From contig JBGVIT010000059.1 in NCBI GenBank assembly GCA_045128915.1, positions 1-64,000 on the forward strand: a DNA stretch of 64,000 nt, given 5' to 3'. This stretch comes from RGIG9115 sp045128915. Lineage in GTDB: Bacteria > Bacillota > Clostridia > UBA1381. Both the position numbers and the translations under genes were made by a program. Below, piece after piece: positions 1 to 6,448 of the stretch; position 1 is the stretch's first letter, and the number at the start of each line of letters is the position of its first letter. The notes below the pieces were generated by a model. The model saw only the letters and a program-made list of their open reading frames with translations, searched no databases and had not been told where the DNA came from.

Positions 1-9
1 GAAGTCGAA

Positions 10-125
10 TCCGGTGGCGATAGCGAAGAGGATCCACCTGTATCCATGCCGAACACAGAAGTTAAGCTCTTCAGCGTCGATGGTACTTGGCGGGAGACTG
101 CCCGGGAGAGTAGAACGTTGCCGGA
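10..125 (+). rRNA. rrf: 5S ribosomal RNA
   Basis: This is the complete 5S rRNA of the large ribosomal subunit. The 5' end TCCGGTGGCG pairs with the 3' end CGTTGCCGGA to close helix I, and the conserved internal block CCGAACACAGAAGTTAAGC is present. It is about 116 nt, the usual size. The 23S gene should lie just left of the window, and two tRNA genes follow, so this is the tail of an rRNA operon. An ORF reading through it is an artefact. Confidence 0.97.
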
Positions 126-153
126 ACCGACTTGCCTCTTAAATACTTATTAT

Positions 154-228
154 GGCCCGTTGGTCAAGCGGTTAAGACACCGCCCTTTCACGGCGGTAAC
201 GCGGGTTCGATTCCCGCACGGGTCACCA
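154..228 (+). tRNA. tRNA-Glu (anticodon TTC)
   Basis: A 75-nt tRNA with encoded CCA. The acceptor stem pairs GGCCCGT with ACGGGTC, the anticodon loop reads CTTTCAC giving TTC, and the T-arm GCGGGTTCGATTCCCGC is canonical. It lies 28 nt after the 5S gene and is probably cotranscribed with the rRNA operon. Confidence 0.96.
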
Positions 229-230
229 AC

Positions 231-254
231 GAGCCTTCTGAAACAAGAAGGCTC
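231..254 (+). terminator. hairpin between the two tRNAs
   Basis: GAGCCTTCT and AGAAGGCTC pair around a short GAAACA-type loop, followed by only a short ATTT tract. It may be a weak terminator or a processing hairpin between the tRNAs; the short T-run makes strong termination unlikely. Confidence 0.5.
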
Positions 255-263
255 ATTTCATAA

Positions 264-340
264 GGGCCTTTAGCTCAGTTGGTTAGAGCATCCGGCTCAT
301 AACCGGACGGTCCCGGGTTCGAGTCCCTGAGGGCCCACCA
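264..340 (+). tRNA. tRNA with CAT anticodon (Ile2 or elongator Met)
   Basis: A 77-nt tRNA with encoded CCA. The acceptor stem pairs GGGCCTT with its complement AGGGCCC, with wobble. The anticodon loop CTCATAA gives CAT and the T-arm contains GGTTCGAGTCC. CAT is read as elongator Met, or as Ile2 after lysidine modification by TilS. The body resembles Firmicute CAT tRNAs often assigned to Ile2, but I cannot settle identity by eye. It is not initiator-like, because the first acceptor pair is a normal G-C. Confidence 0.9.
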
Positions 341-342
341 TG

Positions 343-376
343 AAAAAAGCGTACTGAAAATTCAGTACGCTTTTTT
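343..376 (+). terminator. rRNA/tRNA operon terminator
   Basis: AGCGTACTGAA and TTCAGTACGCT form a perfect 11-bp stem flanked by A-run and T-run, so it can work in both directions. It ends the rrn-tRNA unit. Its T-tract runs directly into the CAG that begins the first mini-hairpin array. Confidence 0.92.
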
Positions 377-378
377 CA

Positions 379-558
379 GCGATATAAATTCCTGACGGAA
401 TTTGCGATATGTACTTTGTACGCGATATATTACTGCGTAATGCGATATGTCCCTTCGGGACGAGATAAGGAATTTATATCATATCGCAACGGAACGAAGT
501 GGAGTTATATCGAATTTGCGAAGCAAATATATCGCACGAACGCAAGTGAGTATATCGC
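379..558. repeat. symmetrical mini-hairpin array 1 (GCGATAT spacers)
   Basis: Four GCGATAT heptamers (379, 404, 422, 442) are followed by four inverse copies ATATCGC (481, 507 with the last base changed, 529, 552). Short perfect hairpins sit between them: 386-403, 411-421, 429-441, 449-461 in the first half and 514-528 in the second. Two more second-half units (488-506, 536-551) are decayed. Loops are 3-4 nt, TGAC, TTT, TGC and TTC, then GAA in the inverse half. Bases 381-392 are also the perfect 12-nt inverse complement of 469-480. Folded, the heptamers pair into a ladder with hairpins on both sides. No coding capacity is apparent; function is unknown. Confidence 0.85.
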
Positions 559-591
559 CAAAATAGTGTCATCTAAACCATTCGGTTCTTC

Positions 592-629
592 CTGAAAAAA
601 AGACTTGTTTCGACAAGTCTTTTTTTCAG
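592..629. terminator. bidirectional terminator-type hairpin between the arrays
   Basis: CTGAAAAAAAGACTTG and CAAGTCTTTTTTTCAG are a perfect 16-nt inverted repeat around TTTCGA. It looks like an intrinsic terminator in both directions, yet no gene lies between it and the previous terminator. Its right arm ends in CAG directly joined to the second array, the same junction as at array 1. Confidence 0.85.
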
Positions 630-795
630 CTAAATTCGCTAACGCGAGCTAAATTGAACAAGTTCAGCTAAATTGCCTACGGCAGCTAAATGTGCTATGC
701 ACGCTTTTGGCGAATTTAATTTAGCTACTCCGAAGGAGTTATTTAGCTATTGCGAAGCAATAATTTCGATTTGCACGAAAGTGCAAAATTTATCT
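628..795. repeat. symmetrical mini-hairpin array 2 (AGCTAAAT spacers)
   Basis: Four AGCTAAAT octamers (628, 647, 666, 684) are followed by inverse copies ATTTAGCT at 719 and 741, a strongly degenerate one near 762, and a one-mismatch copy (ATTTATCT) at 788. Between them are perfect mini-hairpins: 636-647, 655-666, 674-684, 692-702, then 727-739, 749-761 and 770-787. Inverse-half loops are GAA or GAAA. The 4+4 architecture is that of array 1 but the spacer word differs entirely. Further decayed hairpins, such as 841-850, extend to about 860. A 79-codon ORF from 673 is an artefact of this array. Confidence 0.83.
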
Positions 796-981
796 AAAAT
801 CTGTTGCATCTATTATGTACGTGAAAGCCAAAAATACGTACACGAAAGTGTGCTGATTTATATAGGTAAAATACTGAAAATTCTATATTATAATTTGAAA
901 GGTAGAAAATAAATTTTTGCATTAACTTTATTAAACATGGGAATAATTATTATACAACAATAAAAAAGGAGTATAATAATT

Positions 982-1416
982 ATGATTGAGCAAGATACCA
1001 TAAAGCTTTTAAGAGAATGTGATGCAGGGGTTAAAATGGGTATTTCATCTATTGATGAAGTCCTTGATAATGTAGAGAAAAAGGATTTTAAGGAAAAACT
1101 TATAAATTGCAAAAATGAACATGACAAGCTTGACAGCGAAATCCAAAGCTTGCTTGACAAGTACCAGGATGATGGCAAAGAGCCTGCAGCTGTGGCAAAA
1201 AGCATGTCATGGATAAAAACCAATGTAATGCTCGCAATGAACGATTCAGACGCCACAGTTGCAGACCTTATAACTGATGGCTGTAATATGGGTGTTAAGT
1301 CACTAAACAAATATATGAATAAATACGAAGCCGCAGACGAGGTTTCCAAGGACATAGCAAAAAGGCTCATTAACTTAGAGGAGCAGCTTGCGATAGATAT
1401 AAGAAAATATTTGTAA
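982..1416 (+). CDS. small ferritin-like helical protein, unknown function
   Basis: A 144-residue, charged, all-helical protein without signal peptide or membrane segment. The pattern resembles the four-helix ferritin-like families annotated as DUF2383 or PA2169-type: an Asp/Glu-rich first helix (residues 5-28), a second helix with a Glu-His pair near residue 48, and two long C-terminal helices (about 82-143). I do not see a complete di-iron ligand set, so metal binding is not claimed. The ATG has AAAGGAG about 10 nt upstream. The gene stands alone, with hairpin arrays behind and its own terminator ahead. Family assignment rests on pattern only. Confidence 0.75.
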   Translation: MIEQDTIKLLRECDAGVKMGISSIDEVLDNVEKKDFKEKLINCKNEHDKLDSEIQSLLDKYQDDGKEPAAVAKSMSWIKTNVMLAMNDSDATVADLITDGCNMGVKSLNKYMNKYEAADEVSKDIAKRLINLEEQLAIDIRKYL

Positions 1417-1417
1417 T

Positions 1418-1451
1418 CAAAGAAGCTATTGCATATGCAATAGCTTCTTTG
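1418..1451 (+). terminator. intrinsic terminator
   Basis: CAAAGAAGCTATTGC and GCAATAGCTTCTTTG form a perfect long stem around a 4-nt loop directly after the stop codon of the helical protein gene. Confidence 0.88.
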
Positions 1452-1458
1452 TATGTTA

Positions 1459-1487
1459 TTGACAAATGTTTAGTAGCATGATACAAT
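1459..1487 (+). promoter_or_regulatory. sigma-A promoter for the serine hydrolase gene
   Basis: TTGACA, a 17-nt spacer, then TACAAT, placed about 33 nt before the start codon at 1521. This is a near-consensus vegetative promoter. Confidence 0.8.
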
Positions 1488-1520
1488 GTAAAAAACTAAT
1501 AAAAGACAGGTGATAATTCA

Positions 1521-2705
1521 ATGGATTTTACAAGACTTCAAAATTATATGGACAGGCTGGTAAAGGAGTATAATACTCCGGGAGTTGACTGTTTGGTTTA
1601 TAAGGGGCATGAGCAGATTTTCAGATATTATACCGGAATGAGCGATGAGGAAAACAACAAAAAGATGCAGGGCGATGAGCTGTATTTTATCTTTTCTATG
1701 ACCAAAATGATAACCTGCACATGTGCATTGCAGCTTTTTGAAAAAGGACTCTACCAGTTAAACGATCCTATTTCACTATATCTTCCTGAATTTAAAAAAA
1801 TGAAAATAAGCACAGAAGGGGATTATGCTGACGATGGTGCTAAAATCACAACGGGCGGTGCAGTAGGCGAAAGCGGCAATGCGGAAGCTGACGGTTATGC
1901 TAAAAACCCTATTACTATCAGAGATTTATTTACAATGAGTGCCGGACTTGATTATGCACTTGGCGATGAACCTATAAAGAAAGCCTTAAACGCCGGCAAG
2001 AAAACCACAAGAGAGCTTGTGAGAGCAATGGCAGACAAGGTACTGTTATTTGAGCCGGGTACAAGATACAGATACAGTCTTTGCCATGACGTATTGGGTG
2101 CGCTTGTTGAGGTGCTGTCAGGTAAGACTTTGGGTGAATATATGAAAGAAAATATATTTGAGCCTTTAGGTATGAAAAATACATTTTTCGGACTTCCGAA
2201 AAATGATAAAGATATGGAGAGAATGGCAGCAAGATATTGCTTTGAATCTGATGGCACAAGAAAAAGAGTACCTCTTGAATGCGTATATAATCTTTCTGAC
2301 CAATATGAAAGCGGCGGAGCAGGTCTTACATCATGCACAGAGGATTATGCACTGTTCCTTGACGCCATAGCAAACGGCGGCATAGGAAAATCAGGCAAGC
2401 GTATTTTGTCAGCGTCAACTGTGGAGCTTATGGGAACAAATCATCTAACGGGCAAAAGATGTGCAGATTTTGACGCAATGAGAGCGGGCTACGGCTACGG
2501 TCTTGGAGTCAGAACCCATATTGACAAGGTAAGAAGCGGCTCTCTTAGTCCTATTGGTGAATTTGGATGGGACGGAGCAGCAGGAGGCTTTGCTGTGGTT
2601 GATACCAAAAATCAACTGAGTCTTACATATTTCCAGCATGTCCATAATTGGAGTTTAAGAATTCAAACTGAAATGAGAAATATATTATATTCATGCTTAG
2701 ATTAA
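1521..2705 (+). CDS. beta-lactamase-family serine hydrolase
   Basis: A 394-residue protein of the class C beta-lactamase/DD-peptidase/esterase fold (COG1680 type). The nucleophile motif SMTK lies at residues 59-62. A tyrosine at 185 in the YRYSLCHD block occupies the usual second-motif place, and GGAGLTS plus a GWDGAAGG segment near the C-terminus match the family. There is no signal peptide, so it is likely cytoplasmic and more probably an esterase or peptidase than a resistance beta-lactamase; the substrate is unknown. The start is ATG after GACAGGTGATA, a modest ribosome binding site. The gene is monocistronic, between its own promoter and a shared terminator. Confidence 0.85.
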   Translation: MDFTRLQNYMDRLVKEYNTPGVDCLVYKGHEQIFRYYTGMSDEENNKKMQGDELYFIFSMTKMITCTCALQLFEKGLYQLNDPISLYLPEFKKMKISTEGDYADDGAKITTGGAVGESGNAEADGYAKNPITIRDLFTMSAGLDYALGDEPIKKALNAGKKTTRELVRAMADKVLLFEPGTRYRYSLCHDVLGALVEVLSGKTLGEYMKENIFEPLGMKNTFFGLPKNDKDMERMAARYCFESDGTRKRVPLECVYNLSDQYESGGAGLTSCTEDYALFLDAIANGGIGKSGKRILSASTVELMGTNHLTGKRCADFDAMRAGYGYGLGVRTHIDKVRSGSLSPIGEFGWDGAAGGFAVVDTKNQLSLTYFQHVHNWSLRIQTEMRNILYSCLD

Positions 2706-2706
2706 C

Positions 2707-2744
2707 AAAAAAAGGCTGTTGCTTTAGCAACAGCCTTTTTGTTT
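2707..2744. terminator. shared bidirectional terminator
   Basis: A-run, GGCTGTTGC, loop, GCAACAGCC, T-run. It ends the hydrolase gene on the plus strand and overlaps the stop of uronate isomerase on the minus strand, so convergent genes share it. Confidence 0.9.
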
Positions 2745-3963
2745 AGAAGTTAAAATATTCTTTAGCATTATAATAGCATATATTCTTTGCTATTTCCGAT
2801 ACCTTGTCAATGTCGTAGGGGTATTCGCCCTCGGTTATCCATTTACCAAGAAGATTTGAAAGTATTCTTCGGAAATATTCATGACGTGTGTATGATACAA
2901 AGCTTCTGCTGTCCGTAAGCATTCCCACAAAGCATGAAATCATTCCAAGATTAGAAAGAGCCTTCATTTGCTCCTCCATACCATCTCTCTGGTCACAGAA
3001 CCACCAGCCTGAGCCAAACTGTATCTTCCCACGTACAGGCCCCTGCTGGAAGTTGCCAAGCATTGTTCCGATAACATAATTGTCCTTGGGATTTAAACAA
3101 TAAATAATAGTTTTAGGAAGTAAATCCTTTTTATTCAGAGAGTCAAGTATTTTTGACAGGCCTCGGGCAATTTCAAAATCATTTATAGAGTCAAAGCCCG
3201 TATCAGCACCGAGCTTTTCAAACATCTTGGAGTTGTTGTTCCTGAGAGCGCCTATATGCAACTGCATTGTCCAGCCACGCTTTGCATATTCTTCGCCCAG
3301 CATTATTATTTTTCTTATAATATCATCATTCATTTCATCAATGGCGTGGTCAGAAAGTCTGCAACCCATTTCATGAAAGAAGTCCAGTCTTTCGGTTATA
3401 TCGTCTTTTGTATTTGCAAGGTCAGGTCGGAATGTAGGCAGCACTTTGAATTCTCCGCCTTGCAGCTGTTTGTGATATTCCAGATTGTCGTAGGGGTTAT
3501 CTGTTGTACATATAACCTCAACATTTGATTTTTTTATAAGGCTTTGTGCAGAGAAATCATCCTGAGCAAGAAGCTCATTACATTTATCCCAGATTTCCTT
3601 TGCTGTGTCCTCTGATAAAATTTCATCAATTCCGAAATATCGTTTTAGCTCAAGCTGAGTCCAATGAAATAAAGGATTGCCGATGAGATACGGCATGATT
3701 TTTGCAAAGGCTTTGAACTTTTCAAAATCATCAGCGACGCCTGTTATATACTCTTCGTCAATACCAAAGGTGCGCATCTGTCTCCATTTGTAGTGGTCGC
3801 CGCCGAGGAAAAGCTCATATGCATTTTTAAACTTATAATTATCCGCAATCATTTTTGGCGAAAGGTGGCAATGGTAGTCAATAATGGGCAAATTCTTTAC
3901 AGATTCGTAGATTTCCTTTGCCACTTGGTTCTTTAGCATAAAATCATAATTAATAAAACTCAT
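2743..3963 (-). CDS. uxaC: uronate (glucuronate/galacturonate) isomerase
   Basis: Converts D-glucuronate to D-fructuronate and D-galacturonate to D-tagaturonate (EC 5.3.1.12), the first step of hexuronate breakdown. The amidohydrolase-fold HCH motif is at residues 31-33, and conserved blocks HIGALRNNN, FGSGWWF and MLTDSRSF are present. At 406 residues it is about 60 shorter than the E. coli enzyme. From memory of that sequence, the missing residues fall in two places: just after the RPD motif, and just after SDHAID. Everything around is intact, so this looks like a compact form rather than a pseudogene. It is divergent from the AraC gene at 4117, its likely regulator. Confidence 0.93.
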   Translation of the reverse strand: MSFINYDFMLKNQVAKEIYESVKNLPIIDYHCHLSPKMIADNYKFKNAYELFLGGDHYKWRQMRTFGIDEEYITGVADDFEKFKAFAKIMPYLIGNPLFHWTQLELKRYFGIDEILSEDTAKEIWDKCNELLAQDDFSAQSLIKKSNVEVICTTDNPYDNLEYHKQLQGGEFKVLPTFRPDLANTKDDITERLDFFHEMGCRLSDHAIDEMNDDIIRKIIMLGEEYAKRGWTMQLHIGALRNNNSKMFEKLGADTGFDSINDFEIARGLSKILDSLNKKDLLPKTIIYCLNPKDNYVIGTMLGNFQQGPVRGKIQFGSGWWFCDQRDGMEEQMKALSNLGMISCFVGMLTDSRSFVSYTRHEYFRRILSNLLGKWITEGEYPYDIDKVSEIAKNICYYNAKEYFNF

Positions 3964-4055
3964 AGTGTAACACCGTCCTTAAATATTGCTGTATATCAGA
4001 TTGGAATTAGTATGCACTCTTTTGCATGGGTTTATGACCAAAAACTACGGAATTG

Positions 4056-4084
4056 TTGACAAACATTGGACAATAATATATAAT
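4056..4084 (+). promoter_or_regulatory. sigma-A promoter for the AraC regulator
   Basis: TTGACA, 17 nt, TATAAT: a full consensus match 33 nt before the ATG at 4117. The 153-nt gap to uxaC must also hold the opposing uxaC promoter. Confidence 0.85.
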
Positions 4085-4116
4085 CATAATGAAGCTGGTT
4101 AGAAGGGTTGAGAGTC

Positions 4117-5076
4117 ATGATTAATAGACAGCTTTTGGATAAGCTGAAAAAAATAACACCTGAGGAAGAAAAAATTCTGTCAGGTGATGGTAATATAAAC
4201 AGAAGCTTATATATGGAAAGCTTTAATAACATAGTAAACAGCAAAAAAATGCTCAGTAACGGTAAACTAATTGACGTACGACCGCATACAAGATTTGTTC
4301 ATTTTCCGGAGCATTCCCACGATTATGTGGAAATAATATATATGTGCAGCGGCAAGACCTGCCATATAGTTGACGGTGAGCCTATTGAGCTGAAAGAGGG
4401 CGAGCTTTTATTTCTATGCCAAAGAGCGAAGCAGGAGATTTTACCTGCACAGATGGATGATGTGGCAGTAAATTTTATAGTATTGCCTGAGTTTTTTGAT
4501 AATGCCTTGCAGATGATGGGGGAGGAAGATACTCCTCTCAGGCGGTTTGTGATAGACTGTCTTACAAACAACGGAGGCGGTTATCTTCATTTTTGTGTAT
4601 CAGACGTATTGCCTGTGCAGAACTTAGTTGAAAATCTCATATGGACTCTTGTTAATGAAATGCCAAACAAACGAAATATAAACCAGACAACAATGGGACT
4701 TTTGTTCCTGCAGCTGATAAACCATACCGATAAACTCGTATCGTCGGGTAAAGAGGATGAAACTGTTGTGAGAACCTTGCGCTACATAGAAGAAAATTAT
4801 ACGGTGGGCAGCCTTAGGGAGCTTGCAAAGCTTATGCATTATGATATAAGCTACTTATCAAGAGAGATAAAGCTGCGGACCGGAAAAAACTATACGGAGC
4901 TTGTTCAGGAGAAAAGACTTTCCCAATCCTGCTTTCTTCTGAAAAATACGGACATGAAAATTGATGATATTGCAGAGAAAGTAGGCTATGAAAATGTAAG
5001 CTATTTTTCCAGAACCTTCAAAAAATACTATGGTATAACGCCGGGGCGATACAGAAAAACAGTAAATGAAAATTAA
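4117..5076 (+). CDS. AraC-family regulator with cupin sensor domain
   Basis: A 319-residue transcription factor. Residues about 40-110 form an AraC-type cupin, with His residues in the HFPEHSHDYVEII stretch and a GELLFL strand. The last 100 residues are the double helix-turn-helix of the family, ending in the typical GYENVSYFSRTFKKYYG and TPGRYRK. A TTG at 4108 is possible, but ATG at 4117 has AGAAGGG at a proper 9-nt distance, so I use it. It faces uxaC and is followed by rhaA, so a uronate- or rhamnose-responsive activator is likely; the ligand is inference. Confidence 0.9.
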   Translation: MINRQLLDKLKKITPEEEKILSGDGNINRSLYMESFNNIVNSKKMLSNGKLIDVRPHTRFVHFPEHSHDYVEIIYMCSGKTCHIVDGEPIELKEGELLFLCQRAKQEILPAQMDDVAVNFIVLPEFFDNALQMMGEEDTPLRRFVIDCLTNNGGGYLHFCVSDVLPVQNLVENLIWTLVNEMPNKRNINQTTMGLLFLQLINHTDKLVSSGKEDETVVRTLRYIEENYTVGSLRELAKLMHYDISYLSREIKLRTGKNYTELVQEKRLSQSCFLLKNTDMKIDDIAEKVGYENVSYFSRTFKKYYGITPGRYRKTVNEN

Positions 5077-5082
5077 TCAAAT

Positions 5083-5120
5083 AAGGACATTTTTTTAGTC
5101 AAAAAATGTCCTTTGTTTTT
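5083..5120 (+). terminator. intrinsic terminator after araC gene
   Basis: AAGGACATTTTTT and AAAAAATGTCCTT pair around AGTC, followed by TTGTTTTTTT. Confidence 0.85.
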
Positions 5121-5169
5121 TTATGCCCCGATGTTATAATTAAGAAAAAAACAATAGGGGGAGAATATA

Positions 5170-6411
5170 ATGAGCAGATATGAAGAAGCAAAAGCTATGT
5201 ATGCAAAGCTTGGAGTTGATACAGACAGAGCGCTTGAAATTTTAAAAGATGTTCCCGTTTCAATGCATTGCTGGCAAGGTGATGATGTAACGGGTTTTGA
5301 CAATGATGCAGCACTTTCCGGAGGAATTCAGACTACAGGTAACTATCCGGGCAAAGCGCGCAATCCTGAAGAGCTTATGGCTGATATGGATAAGGCAATG
5401 TCCCTTATTCCCGGAAAGAAAAAGCTAAACATTCACGCTTGCTACGCAATTTTCAAAGACGGGGAAAGAGCGGACAGAGATGCCTTGAAGCCGGAGCATT
5501 TTGAAGCTTGGGTAAAGTTTGCCAAGGAAAGAAATTTGGGTATTGACTTTAATCCTACATTCTTTTCTCACAGCATGGTAAAGGATAATCTTACCCTTTC
5601 GTCGCCTGATGAAAACGTGAGAAAGTTCTGGGTTGAGCATGGAAAGAGATGTGTGGAAATATCGCAGTATTTTGCTGAACAGACCGGCATTGCGTGTGTT
5701 ATGAATATATGGATTCCTGACGGATATAAGGATATTCCGGCTGACAGATTAGGACCGAGAGAGCGTTTTAAGGAATCTCTTGACGAAATTCTTTCTGTTG
5801 ATTATGACAAGTCAAAGGTATATATCTGTCTTGAATCAAAGGTTTTCGGTATAGGAGTTGAATCATATACAGTAGGCTCAGCAGAGTTCTGCATGAACTA
5901 CGTTTCATCAAGAGGAATAACACCTCTTATGGATAACGGCCATTATCATCCTACTGAAATGGTTTATGACAAGATTCCGTCAATGCTTCCTTTCCATGAA
6001 AAAATTGCATTGCACATAACAAGACCTGTCAGATGGGACAGCGACCATGTTGTTTTGTTTGATGATGAAACAAAAGAAATGGCAAAAGAAATCGTAAGAA
6101 ATGATGCTCTTGACAGAGTATTTATTGCCACAGATTACTTTGATGCTTCAATCAACCGTATCAGCGCATGGATAACGGGAATGAGAAGTGTGCAGAAGTC
6201 GCTTTTGTATGCACTCTTACAGCCTGCGGCTGCAATGAGTGAGCTTCAGGATACAAACGATATGACATCACTCATGGTATTTCAGGAAGAAATAAAAACT
6301 GCGCCCTTCGGCGATATCTGGGATGAATATTTAAGACGTGAGAATGTAGAGAGTGACTATATTACTGCTGTAAAAGAATACGAGCAAAATGTATTGATAA
6401 AAAGAGCATAA
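5170..6411 (+). CDS. rhaA: L-rhamnose isomerase
   Basis: Converts L-rhamnose to L-rhamnulose (EC 5.3.1.14), a cytoplasmic metal-dependent TIM-barrel enzyme. Its 413 residues match the family length. Diagnostic blocks include VSMHCWQGDDV near residue 30, GIQTTGNYPG, a metal-site stretch DNGHYHPTE and the HITRPVRWDSDHVV segment. ATG follows AGGGGGAG. A TATAAT at 5135-5140 with a poor -35 may be its promoter. Rhamnulokinase is not next to it; a candidate sits at the right end of the window (63258). Confidence 0.95.
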   Translation: MSRYEEAKAMYAKLGVDTDRALEILKDVPVSMHCWQGDDVTGFDNDAALSGGIQTTGNYPGKARNPEELMADMDKAMSLIPGKKKLNIHACYAIFKDGERADRDALKPEHFEAWVKFAKERNLGIDFNPTFFSHSMVKDNLTLSSPDENVRKFWVEHGKRCVEISQYFAEQTGIACVMNIWIPDGYKDIPADRLGPRERFKESLDEILSVDYDKSKVYICLESKVFGIGVESYTVGSAEFCMNYVSSRGITPLMDNGHYHPTEMVYDKIPSMLPFHEKIALHITRPVRWDSDHVVLFDDETKEMAKEIVRNDALDRVFIATDYFDASINRISAWITGMRSVQKSLLYALLQPAAAMSELQDTNDMTSLMVFQEEIKTAPFGDIWDEYLRRENVESDYITAVKEYEQNVLIKRA

Positions 6412-6413
6412 CA

Positions 6414-6448
6414 AAACAGTCTGTTGCATGAAGCAACAGACTGTTTTA
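6414..6448. terminator. shared bidirectional terminator
   Basis: AAAACAGTCTGTTGC and GCAACAGACTGTTTT form a perfect 15-bp stem between the convergent rhaA and the 6449-8488 gene. Confidence 0.92.

Noticed and set aside
46..273. 75-codon ORF at the left edge
   Set aside because: It runs through the 5S rRNA and tRNA-Glu genes.
379..795. CRISPR-like look of evenly spaced short repeats
   Set aside because: Repeats are only 7-8 nt, switch orientation halfway, and the intervals are hairpins of 11-18 nt rather than unique spacers; no cas genes nearby.
673..912. 79-codon ORF inside array 2
   Set aside because: It is made of mini-hairpins and spacers, has no ribosome binding site and no protein-like composition.
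888..1370. 160-codon minus-strand ORF
   Set aside because: Antisense shadow of the 982-1416 gene, rich in Ser/Ile/Leu as expected from reverse reading, with no ribosome site.
1521..2705. Antibiotic-resistance beta-lactamase
   Set aside because: The SxxK motif is shared by esterases and peptidases; there is no signal peptide and no clear KTG motif, so resistance is not supported.
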